This document shows, piece by piece, positions 31,984-40,728 of a DNA stretch of 64,000 nt (its first letter is position 1; every line of letters starts with the position of its first letter). Origin of the DNA: Arthrobacter sp. ov407 (lineage in GTDB: Bacteria > Actinomycetota > Actinomycetes > Actinomycetales > Micrococcaceae); the NCBI RefSeq assembly GCF_900102895.1, contig NZ_FNGD01000014.1, positions 62,001 through 126,000 of the forward strand, written 5' to 3'. The position numbers were made by a program, and so were the translations under genes. Below the pieces are notes generated by a model. The model ran no database searches. It saw only the letters and a list, made by a program, of their open reading frames with translations, and was not told the DNA's origin.

Positions 31984-34488
31984 ATGGCAGTAGTCCTCAT
32001 ACAGGCCGACGACTTTTCCGGCGCCGCCGAGGTGGCACAGTGCTTCGCCCAGTACGGTTTCAGCACACAGATCCTGCTCGAACCTTCTTCCCAGGGGACC
32101 GAGGTAACTGAGGTGACCGTGGTTGACACGCACTCGCGGTCCTCCTCCCCGGCGGACGCCGCGGCCGCCGTGGCCCGGGCATATGCGGGAGCGGATGTGG
32201 CAGGTGCAGGCCTGGCCGGCCCAGCGGTGCTATTCAAGAAGATCGACTCGCTCTGGCGGGGCAACATCGGTCCCGAAGTGGGTGCCCTGACGGGCCTCGG
32301 CTTCCACGTCCTCGTTGCGGGCGCGCTGCCCCGTCTGCGCCGGGGCGTCGTGGACGGACGTCCCTATGTCGACGGAGTCCCGCTGTCCGACACGGCACTC
32401 TGGAAGGCCGAGAGCGCCGCGCCGCCGGCACATCTGTCGGACGTGCTGGCGGAGTCAGCCGGCACCCCCGCTGGTGGAGGTGCTGTCGCCGAGCTGCAGA
32501 TTTTGGATCTCGCGGCGCTTCGCTCCTCGGGCCTGGAAGCCAGGCTCAGCCACCTCTTCTCGGGCAGCGTCCCCACGACAGTGATCGTCGACGGGGAGAC
32601 CGAGGCAGACCTGGAAGCCGCAGTCGAGGCGCTCACCCGGTTGGGATTTTCCGCCGGAGGCCGGCGCATCGTCCTGGTCGGCACCGGCGGGATTGCCGAC
32701 GTCCTCGCACGGACACTGCGGGTGGGGCTGGCGGACCGGACGGAACTTGAAATCAAAACGGGCACTCGGCGCGCCGGGGCTGCGCGAAACGCGCAGAACC
32801 CCACAGCGAACTCGTCTGCGGACTCCGGCACCTCAAACCTTGCCGGGCGCGGTGCCGCGCGGCCCGTGCTCGCCGTCGTCGGCTCCGCCTCGGAAGCCGC
32901 ACGCAGGCAACTGCGGGAGCTGCAAGAGGGAGGCTTCCGGCTCGTCGGGGTGACCCCCGGGGAGCTGCAGGACGACGAGGCGGACCCGTTGCTCCGCTCC
33001 GTGCGCGAGGCCCTGGCCGCCGGCGAACCGGTGGCACTGACGGTTGCTGCCGAGCAAGTGGATCCCCGCGAAGCAGGCGCGATCGTCCGGAACCTGGCCC
33101 GCTTTGTTTCCCGCGCCTTGGACTCCCGGCAGTTGGCGCCCGACGGAGCTGTGTCCGACGTCGTCCTGCCCGATCTCGTCCTGACCGGAGGCGAAACGGC
33201 CCGAGAGGTGCTGGACACGCTCGGAATCCGCATGCTCGTGCCGCTGGGCGCCGTCCAGCACGGTGCCGTGGTCAGTCTCGCCGACGACGGCCGGCTGGTG
33301 GGCACCAAGCCTGGCAGCTTCGGCGACGACCTCGCCCTCCTTCAGCTCTACCACTCGATCCAAAGCCGCCGCGCCAGTGAAACGGCCGGCAGTGCACATC
33401 ACGAACCACTCGACCCTTCCGAAAAATCTGGAGAAGCCATGAATTCAGCGTTGAATGCCACCGAGTCGAATGCCACGAAACAGGACGCCCGCCCCGTCAT
33501 CGCCGTCACCATGGGCGACGGCGCCGGCGTCGGCCCCGAAGTCACGGTGGGCGCGCTGCTGGCCGAAAACGCCTACCGGGACTGCCGCCCCGTCGTCATC
33601 GGCGACGTGTACCGGCTCGAACTGGGTGCGAAGGCGCTGGGCGTTCAGGCGGACATCGTGGAGATCCAGGAGGTGGCCGAGGCCGTGTTTGAACCGGGCC
33701 GCATCAACGTGATTGATCCGAAGCTGCTCTCGCATGACCTGCCGTGGGGTGTGGAATCGGCCGAGGCCGGCAACGCCGCGTACCACTACATCCGGATCGC
33801 CTGCGAGCTGGGGATGAAGGGGGAGGTGCAGGGGATCTGCACGGCCCCGCTGAACAAGGCCGCGCTGCACAAGGCCGGGCACGTCTACCCGGGCCACACC
33901 GAACTCCTGGCGCACTTTATGGGGGTCGAGGAAGTGTCCATGATGCTCTCCACACCCAAGGTCAAGGTCATCCACGTCACCACGCACATCGGCCTGATCG
34001 ACGCCGTCAACAAGATTGAGCCCGGCCTGGTGGAGCGGACCGTGCGGCGCGGACACAGCGCCATGCAGCGCGCCGGCGTCGCGAACCCCAAGATCGGCGT
34101 CTGCGCCATCAACCCGCACGCGGGGGAGAACGGCCTGTTCGGTTACGGCGAGGAAGCGGAGAAGATCACCCCGGCCATCGAAAAGCTGCAGGCCGATGGC
34201 ATCGACGCCCGCGGCCCGCTCCCGGCGGACACCGCCTTTTTCCTGGCCGGCCGCGGCGACTTCGACCTGATCGTGGCGATGTACCACGACCAGGGCCACG
34301 GTCCCGTGAAGGTCCTGGGCATCGAGGCCGGCGTCAACATCACCGTGGGCTTGCCGGTAATCCGCACCTCCGTGGACCACGGCACGGCCTTCGACATCGC
34401 CGGCAAAGGCATCGTGGACGTGCGCAGCATGATCGAGGCCCTGCGCCAAGCCGCGGAGATGTCGCCTAGCCCGGTGCTGCAGGCTTAA
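31984..34488 (+). CDS. fusion of DUF1537 four-carbon acid sugar kinase and PdxA2-type dehydrogenase
   Basis: ATG 31984 (GGGAGGAGGG upstream) gives 834 residues. Residues 1 to about 460 are a DUF1537 kinase: VLIQADDFSGAAEVAQCF, FKKIDSLWRGNIGPEVGAL, and the C-terminal ATP site VLTGGETAREVLDTLG and GTKPGSFGDDLALL. Residues from about 495 form a PdxA: AVTMGDGAGVGPEVTVGALL, GICTAPLNKAALHKAG, GHTELLAHF, INPHAGENGLFG, VAMYHDQGHGPVKVLG, VDHGTAFDIAGKG with metal-binding His residues. In known D-threonate catabolism DtnK phosphorylates at O4 and PdxA2 oxidises and decarboxylates to dihydroxyacetone phosphate; here both steps would be one polypeptide. An internal ATG at 33439 with GGAGAAG upstream could also yield separate PdxA2. 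Other four-carbon acids are possible substrates. Confidence 0.9.
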   Translation: MAVVLIQADDFSGAAEVAQCFAQYGFSTQILLEPSSQGTEVTEVTVVDTHSRSSSPADAAAAVARAYAGADVAGAGLAGPAVLFKKIDSLWRGNIGPEVGALTGLGFHVLVAGALPRLRRGVVDGRPYVDGVPLSDTALWKAESAAPPAHLSDVLAESAGTPAGGGAVAELQILDLAALRSSGLEARLSHLFSGSVPTTVIVDGETEADLEAAVEALTRLGFSAGGRRIVLVGTGGIADVLARTLRVGLADRTELEIKTGTRRAGAARNAQNPTANSSADSGTSNLAGRGAARPVLAVVGSASEAARRQLRELQEGGFRLVGVTPGELQDDEADPLLRSVREALAAGEPVALTVAAEQVDPREAGAIVRNLARFVSRALDSRQLAPDGAVSDVVLPDLVLTGGETAREVLDTLGIRMLVPLGAVQHGAVVSLADDGRLVGTKPGSFGDDLALLQLYHSIQSRRASETAGSAHHEPLDPSEKSGEAMNSALNATESNATKQDARPVIAVTMGDGAGVGPEVTVGALLAENAYRDCRPVVIGDVYRLELGAKALGVQADIVEIQEVAEAVFEPGRINVIDPKLLSHDLPWGVESAEAGNAAYHYIRIACELGMKGEVQGICTAPLNKAALHKAGHVYPGHTELLAHFMGVEEVSMMLSTPKVKVIHVTTHIGLIDAVNKIEPGLVERTVRRGHSAMQRAGVANPKIGVCAINPHAGENGLFGYGEEAEKITPAIEKLQADGIDARGPLPADTAFFLAGRGDFDLIVAMYHDQGHGPVKVLGIEAGVNITVGLPVIRTSVDHGTAFDIAGKGIVDVRSMIEALRQAAEMSPSPVLQA

Positions 34489-34507
34489 TAGTTTCCACGC
34501 AACGGGG

Positions 34508-34526
34508 GCGGCCATTTAATGGCCGC
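34508..34526. terminator. hairpin after the kinase-PdxA2 gene
   Basis: GCGGCCAT-TTA-ATGGCCGC, an 8-bp perfect stem, 20 bp after the stop codon and upstream of the leftward SRPBCC copy 2. It likely terminates both. Confidence 0.7.
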
Positions 34527-34563
34527 TCGCGTTCGCTAAAGCAGGGGCAGCGGCCGGGCTTGC

Positions 34564-35034
34564 TCAGGTGCGACTATCCAAGACCGCCTGCAATTTTTCG
34601 AACGACTCGGTCCAACCGTTGCGGTGCAGGGCCAGCCGTTCCTCCGTCAGGAACGGTCCCTGCGAGAGCACTAGGCGCGTGCCTTTGCCGGTACTTCCGA
34701 GTGAGAGGTCGACGACGGTTTCCCGGTCGTCTGGCGCCGGTTCCTCCCAGCGGAATGTGTACACCAGGCGCCATGGAGGATCGATTTCCAGGAACTCGCC
34801 CGAGAGGTGGAACGGTTCGCCGTCCGGGGGCGTCATGCGGAATCGGTAGCGACCGCCTTCCGCGAGGTTCAGTTCGGCTGCCGGGATGATGAAGCCGTGC
34901 GGACCCCAGCACTTCACCAGTTCGGCCGGTTCCGTCAGCATCCTGAAGACTTCTTCCGGGAGAGCGGCCAGCGTGCACTCCAGGTTCAGGATCAGCCCGC
35001 CAGTTTCCTCGTTCCCGGTTTCCTCAGTCATCAT
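34564..35034 (-). CDS. SRPBCC (AHSA1-like) protein, copy 2
   Basis: 156 residues starting MMTEETGNEETGGLILNLE; either of the two Met codons may start. It is nearly identical to copy 1 at 14949 in the core (LAALPEEVFRMLTEPAELVK, WGPHGF, LVYTFRWEEP, STGKGTRLVLSQGPFLTEER). One visible difference is KCWGPHG for KWWGPHG. Ligand unknown. It lies 57 bp downstream of recQ on the same strand and could share its transcript. Confidence 0.88.
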   Translation of the reverse strand: MMTEETGNEETGGLILNLECTLAALPEEVFRMLTEPAELVKCWGPHGFIIPAAELNLAEGGRYRFRMTPPDGEPFHLSGEFLEIDPPWRLVYTFRWEEPAPDDRETVVDLSLGSTGKGTRLVLSQGPFLTEERLALHRNGWTESFEKLQAVLDSRT

Positions 35035-35117
35035 TCAACTCTGGCATTCTGCGGACGCTGACGGAAGCGGATCGGGCCGGCAGTGGCCGGTCACGGCGCA
35101 AGCGTCAGCAGCTTGCC
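34569..35117. repeat. duplicated block A, right copy
   Basis: Matches 14950-15500 in direct orientation and includes the SRPBCC gene, the intergenic gap and the last codons of recQ. Here the recQ gene is intact, so this copy preserves the ancestral junction. Confidence 0.8.
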
Positions 35118-36833
35118 TTCCGTCACGGCCTGGCGGGACAGCGTTTTGTAGCCCTCCTGCTCGAACAGCACCGTGATCACATCCTCCTCGTGTCGCATCA
35201 CCAGGCCCGGCCCCCATTCCTTGTGAATGACGGCGGCCTGGAGCGGGAAAGGTTCCCCGCCCGTGGCGGCCGCTGCGCCGTCGTCGTAATCCTCCTCGAC
35301 GGCGGAGCCGTCGGCGCAGGTATCGCAGTTGCCGCAGGGCTCGGGGAGGTCCTCGCCGAAGTAGCCCAGCAGGAACTGGCGCCGGCAGCCGTCAGTCTCG
35401 GCATAGCCGCGCATCATTTCGATGCGGGAGCGGTCCACCCGCTGGCGCGCCTCAGCGTGTTCGACGGCGCGTTCCACTACCGTGGGCAGCTTCGCGCCCG
35501 CTTCCAGCCGGATGCCGCGCTTGCCGGTCCGGACGGCGCGGGTCTCCTGCAGCTGGTTCAGCAGACCGGTGAGCTTCCGTAGGGAGAATCCGGTCTGCTC
35601 GGCGAGGGCTTTCTGCGTCAGGGGCCCGTTGGCGGCCCGCAGCGCCTGGAGGACGGCCAGGAGCGATTCCTCGTCCGGCGTGTGCGTGCCGAAGAATTTG
35701 CGCAGGCCCAGGTCCTCGGCCCTGTAGTGGAGGACTGCGGAGGCGGGTTCGCCGCCGCGCCCGGAGCGGCCGATCTCCTGGTAGTAACTGTCCAGCGACT
35801 CGGGGATGTCGGCGTGGACGACGAAGCGGACGTTGGGCTTGTCGATGCCCATGCCGAAGGCCGTGGTGGCCACCACCACGTCGAGTTCGTCGTCCAAGAA
35901 CTGTTCATGGACGCGGTCCCGCTCGCCCTGCTTCCGGCCGGCGTGGTAAGCCTCGGCGCGCAGACCCAGTTCGGTGAGCTCGGCGGCGTAGGCCTCGGTG
36001 TCCTTGCGGGTGGCGGCGTACAGCAGGCCGGGGCCCTTGAGCTCGGCCACCTGCTCCGTCACGGCGCGGCGCTTGTCCCTGTCCGTGAGGTGGCGGACCA
36101 CGTCCAGGCTGATGTTGGTCCGGTCGAAGCCGTGGACCAGCACCAACGGGTCCTTCATGCGCAGGCGCTGCTGGATTTCGTCGCGCACCGGGGGAGAGGC
36201 GGTGGCGGTGAGGCCGACGACGGGCGGGTTGCCCAGCTGTCCGCGGACCTCGCCGAGGCGCAGGTAGTCGGGGCGGAAGTCGTGGCCCCAGGAGGAGACG
36301 CAGTGTGCCTCGTCCACCACGAACAGGGCGACACCCAGGGCCGCGAGTCGTTCGACGGTTTCGGTTTTCGCGAGCTGTTCGGGGGCGAGGAAGATGAGGG
36401 CGGCGTCGCCGCGTTCGGCGGCGTCCCAGGCATCGTTCACCTCGGAATCGCTGTGGCCGGAGTTGATGGCGACGGCGGCCTCCCCGCCCAGCGCCTCCAG
36501 CAGTCGGTCCAGCTGGTCCTCCTGCAGGGCGATCAGCGGGGAAACCACGACGGCGGGACCGCGCCGTGCGCTGCCGGACTGGCTGGGGTTCCCGTCAGGG
36601 TTCTCCTGCTTCCCGTGCAGGTGCAGCGCGGCCACCTGGTAAATGGCCGACTTCCCGTAGCCGGTGGGCATCACGGCGAGGACGTCCCGGCCTGCGACGA
36701 GGGCCTCCATACCCGCGAGCTGGCCGGGGCGGAGGTGGGGGAGCCCGAACGCGTCGGCCGCGAGCTGGCGGAGGGCGGCGTCAGTGCTGGTGACTGTGTC
36801 AGTGGGGTCTGCGGGGGCAAATAACTCGGTCAT
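35091..36833 (-). CDS. recQ: ATP-dependent DNA helicase RecQ
   Basis: 580 residues. Motif 0/I: FGLPHLRPGQLAGMEAL and VMPTGYGKSAIYQ; motif II VDEAHCVSSWGHDFRPDY; motif III GLTATASP; motif V TTAFGMGIDKPNVRFVVHAD; motif VI YYQEIGRSGRGG. The RQC zinc cluster is present (YAETDGCRRQFLLGYFGEDL, CGNCDTC). No HRDC domain is seen; the C-terminus instead has a short beta-rich domain (EWGPGLVMRHEEDVITVLFE). It unwinds DNA 3' to 5' in recombination and repair. It is flanked on both sides by sequence repeated 19 kb to the left. Confidence 0.96.
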   Translation of the reverse strand: MTELFAPADPTDTVTSTDAALRQLAADAFGLPHLRPGQLAGMEALVAGRDVLAVMPTGYGKSAIYQVAALHLHGKQENPDGNPSQSGSARRGPAVVVSPLIALQEDQLDRLLEALGGEAAVAINSGHSDSEVNDAWDAAERGDAALIFLAPEQLAKTETVERLAALGVALFVVDEAHCVSSWGHDFRPDYLRLGEVRGQLGNPPVVGLTATASPPVRDEIQQRLRMKDPLVLVHGFDRTNISLDVVRHLTDRDKRRAVTEQVAELKGPGLLYAATRKDTEAYAAELTELGLRAEAYHAGRKQGERDRVHEQFLDDELDVVVATTAFGMGIDKPNVRFVVHADIPESLDSYYQEIGRSGRGGEPASAVLHYRAEDLGLRKFFGTHTPDEESLLAVLQALRAANGPLTQKALAEQTGFSLRKLTGLLNQLQETRAVRTGKRGIRLEAGAKLPTVVERAVEHAEARQRVDRSRIEMMRGYAETDGCRRQFLLGYFGEDLPEPCGNCDTCADGSAVEEDYDDGAAAATGGEPFPLQAAVIHKEWGPGLVMRHEEDVITVLFEQEGYKTLSRQAVTEGKLLTLAP

Positions 36834-36959
36834 GATGGCAGCTCCATGGGGGTGCGATCCGATGGCCGGGTGTCTTCAGCCGAGGGTCCCAGCATAACCC
36901 TTCCCGCTCCTCGATTAGAGGCTGGCAGATAGGCCCGACCGGTGGTGCTTCAGGTAAAT

Positions 36960-37688
36960 CGGGGCCGGCCCAGGACCTTCAGCCGGATGCCAAGCACCCC
37001 TACTTCTGCAGACCCAGACCGGTCCATAATGGCCACATAACTTCGGGGACCCCTCACGCTGGTGATGGGTGGCGCGGCGTGGAAGAGTCCCAGGTGGCTG
37101 CCCCGGCTCGGCGCAAGGGACGGTCACGGGCCCGGATAAGGATTCCGGGGACCGAAACCGGGGGGAGCATCGCCATCGCTGCGGTCATCTGCGCACTGAA
37201 GGGAATCATCATGCTCACGGATGCAAACATCATCGCTGTCCTCCCCGCGAAGGACATCAACAGGGCGAAGGAGTTCTACCGGGACAAGCTGGGAATCGAA
37301 CCCTCCGAGTCCATGGAGGAGGGCAGCGTGATGTACAGCTGCGGCCAAGGAACCCGATTCCTCATGTACCAGACAGAGAATGCCGGGACAGCCAAGAACA
37401 CCCAGATGGGCTGGGAAACGGACAACCTCGAACGCGAGATGGAGGAACTGCGAAGCCGCGGCGTCGTCTTTGAAGATTACGATTTTCCCGGCCTAAAGAC
37501 GGAGAACGGCGTTGCCTCCGCTGACTGGGGGAAGGCGGCCTGGTTCCTGGACAGCGAGGACAACATCATCAACATCTCCCAGCGCGCGTAGGCCGGAGTC
37601 GGGCACGGATCAACGACTCATGGCATCGCTGGGGGCAACGAAGCCGGATGGAACCGGACCCCGCCTTCAAGGCGGGAGCCGGTTTCAG
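36960..37688. repeat. duplicated block B, right copy
   Basis: Matches 17777-18517 in direct orientation and covers VOC copy 2 with its upstream and downstream flanks. It begins about 125 bp beyond the recQ start codon. Confidence 0.8.
37211..37591 (+). CDS. VOC family protein, copy 2
   Basis: 126 residues from ATG 37211, nearly the same protein as at 18031 (IIAVLPAKDINRAKEFYRDK, GSVMYSCGQGTRFLMYQTEN, AAWFLDSEDNIINISQRA). Most differences are conservative substitutions, indicating that both copies remain under coding constraint. It is divergent from recQ. Function unknown within the glyoxalase/dioxygenase superfamily. Confidence 0.88.
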   Translation: MLTDANIIAVLPAKDINRAKEFYRDKLGIEPSESMEEGSVMYSCGQGTRFLMYQTENAGTAKNTQMGWETDNLEREMEELRSRGVVFEDYDFPGLKTENGVASADWGKAAWFLDSEDNIINISQRA

Positions 37689-37761
37689 CGTGGTTACCAG
37701 CGCGGACAGGGCAAAGAGCGCGGTCAGAACGGCAGGGTACGCGGTAGCGGCTACCCGCAGG

Positions 37762-38655
37762 CTAGTTCTTGTCCGGCTGCCCCGGCCGTCGGTGCCGGTG
37801 ATGCAGCTCGTAGCTGTCGAACACATCGGAAGATGTGGCTCCGGAATGGCCAAATTTGCCGCGAAGGACCTCCGCGAGTCCGTCCAGCGCCGCGTGGAGC
37901 ATCCGTCCAGCGAACTGCAATTCAGGGCTCTCGCTGCGCTGGGCCTGGGATGCCATTTCCTGTGCGTAGGCCACAGTGGCGGGCAAGGAGCCGCGCTGCT
38001 CAATTTCACGGAAGTAGTAGGTTTCATGGAACGCAAGCAGGTCTATGGTCACCGTAGCCACGTTTCCGGCAATTGCCTCCAACAGTCCCGTAGCGTGACT
38101 GGGATCCATCGCCAATACACCTGCCGGACCTGCAGCCTCCCTGAACAGGTTCAGCTGGTGGGCAAGGGCCCGGCGGCGGTTCAGGGCTGGGAATGTCTGC
38201 AGGATCCAAGTGACCGTTGCGGTCAGCAACCCGAAACCGGCGACGGCCTGGAGGGCAACAACCAGCCTGAGCAGCGGATCCGCCGCCACGATATCGCCAA
38301 AACCCACAGTGGAAAGAGTGACCATAGAGATGTAGAGGGCTTCGGCAAAGTCGGCCCGAAGTGGAACTCCGGCCCCGTAAATAAAACCGTCCGTCAGATG
38401 AGGCAGGTATAGCAGAGCCCAGCCGATGGCCGCCAAGCCTGCCCAAGCACCAATGACAGCGGCCATCGCCAAAGGTGCTGCGATGAAGGAGCCCCGGCCC
38501 CGCAGTTTTCTCGATACAAGCCAGAATCCACGCATGATCGCCCGGCCCAGAGGACCGGAACCGTGCGGATAAAGGAGGGTACGAAAGACGTCAACGAGCA
38601 TCAGCAGAACCAGCCCGGCCCCCAAAACCGTCCAGAGCGTGTCCTCGAAGTCCAT
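37762..38655 (-). CDS. two-pore-helix K+ channel-like membrane protein
   Basis: 297 residues. Hydrophobic segments lie at about 7-27, 60-85 and 130-150, with a pore loop before the last one: YISMVTLSTVGFGDIVAADP. TVGFGD is a K+ selectivity-filter sequence (TVGYGD/TVGFGD). The C-terminal half (about 160-297) is soluble and helical and may gate the pore; it shows no RCK nucleotide-binding glycine motif. It likely conducts K+ across the membrane. ATG 38655 lies after a 280-bp gap facing the lipoprotein gene. Confidence 0.82.
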   Translation of the reverse strand: MDFEDTLWTVLGAGLVLLMLVDVFRTLLYPHGSGPLGRAIMRGFWLVSRKLRGRGSFIAAPLAMAAVIGAWAGLAAIGWALLYLPHLTDGFIYGAGVPLRADFAEALYISMVTLSTVGFGDIVAADPLLRLVVALQAVAGFGLLTATVTWILQTFPALNRRRALAHQLNLFREAAGPAGVLAMDPSHATGLLEAIAGNVATVTIDLLAFHETYYFREIEQRGSLPATVAYAQEMASQAQRSESPELQFAGRMLHAALDGLAEVLRGKFGHSGATSSDVFDSYELHHRHRRPGQPDKN

Positions 38656-38935
38656 GCCTCATCTTAGAGGCGACGCTATTTGAGGAGCAGCCATATGTTC
38701 CGGGCAACAGGCCCGTGGGATAGCCCCCGCAGGGCGGGTTCCCCAGCTGCTCGCAGACCTCCCCGGGCAGACTGCGAGCACTTGGGTGCCTAGCGTGAAG
38801 GTCCGCCTCTTCGCCGCCCAGGATTCGGGGAATCGACGTTCATCAAGGTGACACTGCCGCCCTGTGAGGCAACTCACCTGCCACGACACCAGACCGTGGC
38901 CAAGGAACGTCCGAGGTTTGCTTCAGGATTAGGCT

Positions 38936-39385
38936 ATGAAGAAGCTCATCGCACCCATTGCCCTCGCTGTCGCCCTCTCTTTGACCGGATGCGGCGGAAC
39001 AGCCACCACCCCCGCCAGCGCCGTCGATTCCAAGGCGGCTGAAGAAGCACCCAAGGCCCCAGAACTGACCGGCGCCTGGAAGCAGAGCAACTCCGCCAGT
39101 GAAAAGTCCTACCAGCAAGCCACGATCGCCGGCGACACAATCACCGTCGAATGGGTTACCGACGCCGGCGATACGACTTCGGCATATTGGGTCGGGACGT
39201 TCAAAGCCCCGAACGATGCGAGTGAACCGTACAAGTGGACCTCGAAGCGGGATGCTGCGGCGACTAAGTCAGCGCTTCTGGCATCCACTGACGACACCAA
39301 AGAGTTCACATACGAGGGCGACACCATCAGCTACAAGGTCTCTATGCTTGGAACGACAAAAACAGTAAAGCTGAAAAAGAACTAA
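38936..39385 (+). CDS. small secreted lipoprotein
   Basis: 149 residues from ATG 38936. Signal MKKLIAPIALAVALSLTGCG with lipobox LTGC, a short Ala/Thr/Glu linker, then a beta-rich domain (ELTGAWKQSN, ATIAGDTITVEWVTD, AYWVGTF, FTYEGDTISYKVSMLGTTKT). It resembles small lipocalin-like or phage/plasmid-associated lipoproteins, but no family is firmly recognised. Monocistronic. Confidence 0.75.
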   Translation: MKKLIAPIALAVALSLTGCGGTATTPASAVDSKAAEEAPKAPELTGAWKQSNSASEKSYQQATIAGDTITVEWVTDAGDTTSAYWVGTFKAPNDASEPYKWTSKRDAAATKSALLASTDDTKEFTYEGDTISYKVSMLGTTKTVKLKKN

Positions 39386-39520
39386 ATCAACGCCACCACG
39401 TGACGCCCACGTGGCATCGACTCTGGCATATTCAATTGGCCGGGCAGCGGACGGGCCGAGGCTGCCAACGTTTGGGTGGCCTATGTCGGCTATATTCAGC
39501 GCGTTCGGAAGGTATGCCTT

Positions 39521-40339
39521 ATGGCACTTAATCTCGATTGTTCCAACTGCCAGACCGACGAGCACGTCGAGCTCGTCGAGCGGTTGACGGGGACGCAGAA
39601 GAAGGTCAAGTGTACAAACTGTGGACACGAGTGGCTCCGAGGTGAACCGGCCCGGCAGAGGATTCCGCTGCCAACGCTCGAGGACATCAAGAAGCGGTTC
39701 CCGAAGCCTGGGGACGTTGATCCGGGAAAGCTCGAACGGGCTAACGAACTCAAGGCTCAGTTTCTCGAGCGCGAGCCCGAACCTGAGCCGAACGTCGCGC
39801 CGTACTGGGCCAAGTACCAGCGGGTCTTCGGCGCCGAGGGCCTGCCAGGAGCGAACCCACGCGATCTCAAGGACTTCGCCAACTCCAACATCGGCGCCAA
39901 CCCAGGGAACATGTCCGTCTTCAACGACGCATGGAATCAAATGGGGGCGGACGACGGCGCGGAACAGGTCCGCAAGGCAGTCGACTATCTGCTTCGCGGC
40001 ACATCGCCCGCCGATCTGGAGGACCGTCTCACTGCCCTCATCACCGATACCAACTCCTTGGGGATGAAGGGTTTCAAGGAGTCGCTCCTTACGAAAGTTC
40101 TGTGCATCGTTTACCCCGACAGGTACCTGACGATCCTCAAGTACACCGGAGAGGCGGGAAAGCGGGAGATTGCACGTTCGATCTGGGATCTCGAACTGCC
40201 AGACCCCGAGAGAGTCGACTGGACTATTGGACGCCTCATCCTGTGGAGCAACGACTTGCTGATTGCACTTCTCGGCGAGGGATTCCGGCACCAGCAGCAC
40301 GCTTCCGAATTCTTATGGTGGGCCAAAGACAAGACCTAG
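39521..40339 (+). CDS. zinc-ribbon protein of unknown function
   Basis: 272 residues from ATG 39521; the frame is open from 39476. Residues 7-34 carry two CxxC pairs (CSNC and CTNCGHEW), a zinc ribbon like those in nucleic-acid-associated proteins. After a charged helical region (about 50-85), a globular alpha domain follows (FNDAWNQMGADDGAEQVRKA, SLLTKVLCIVYPDRYLTILK, FRHQQHASEFLWWAKDK). The pattern of a helical domain with YPD..LTI recalls regions beside McrB-type or restriction-related proteins, but this is only an impression. A second, smaller zinc-ribbon gene follows closely. Confidence 0.6.
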   Translation: MALNLDCSNCQTDEHVELVERLTGTQKKVKCTNCGHEWLRGEPARQRIPLPTLEDIKKRFPKPGDVDPGKLERANELKAQFLEREPEPEPNVAPYWAKYQRVFGAEGLPGANPRDLKDFANSNIGANPGNMSVFNDAWNQMGADDGAEQVRKAVDYLLRGTSPADLEDRLTALITDTNSLGMKGFKESLLTKVLCIVYPDRYLTILKYTGEAGKREIARSIWDLELPDPERVDWTIGRLILWSNDLLIALLGEGFRHQQHASEFLWWAKDKT

Positions 40340-40398
40340 TGCTATTCGTAGTTACGGAAATGTCGGTCTATGTCAGAGCGTCGACCTACAGTCCTTCC

Positions 40399-40662
40399 AT
40401 GACTCCCGATGCAACGACCCCGGACCCGAGCGCAAGGAAGAAACGCGCCGTCACTCGGCGGTGCCCGATGTGCGGAAACGAAGCCTGGCGTATCGCCTAC
40501 GGGATGATGCCGCCTTCGGCGCGCGAAAGGGTGCCCAAGACCGTGTTCGAAGGCTGCATGATCCTCATGGAGTCCCGCGAGAACCCGGCCTCCGGCAAGA
40601 CGGAGACGGGCGCGCCAAAGTGGGTATGCCAGAACCCGGACTGCCGCCACCGCTGGTGGTGA
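40399..40662 (+). CDS. small two-CxxC zinc-ribbon protein
   Basis: 87 residues if ATG 40399 is used; ATG 40360 is an in-frame alternative with a weak ACGGAA upstream. RRCPMCGNEAWRIAYGMMPP opens and WVCQNPDCRHRWW closes a zinc ribbon in which the two Cys pairs hold the metal. It starts 20-60 bp after the larger zinc-ribbon gene and may be co-expressed. Possible DNA- or RNA-binding role; unknown. Confidence 0.65.
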   Translation: MTPDATTPDPSARKKRAVTRRCPMCGNEAWRIAYGMMPPSARERVPKTVFEGCMILMESRENPASGKTETGAPKWVCQNPDCRHRWW

Positions 40663-40728
40663 AGACCCGGGAACACAAATGTCGGTGCTCCCTCGGACAA
40701 TGACTCCGAAGGCGGATAAGGGGGAGAA

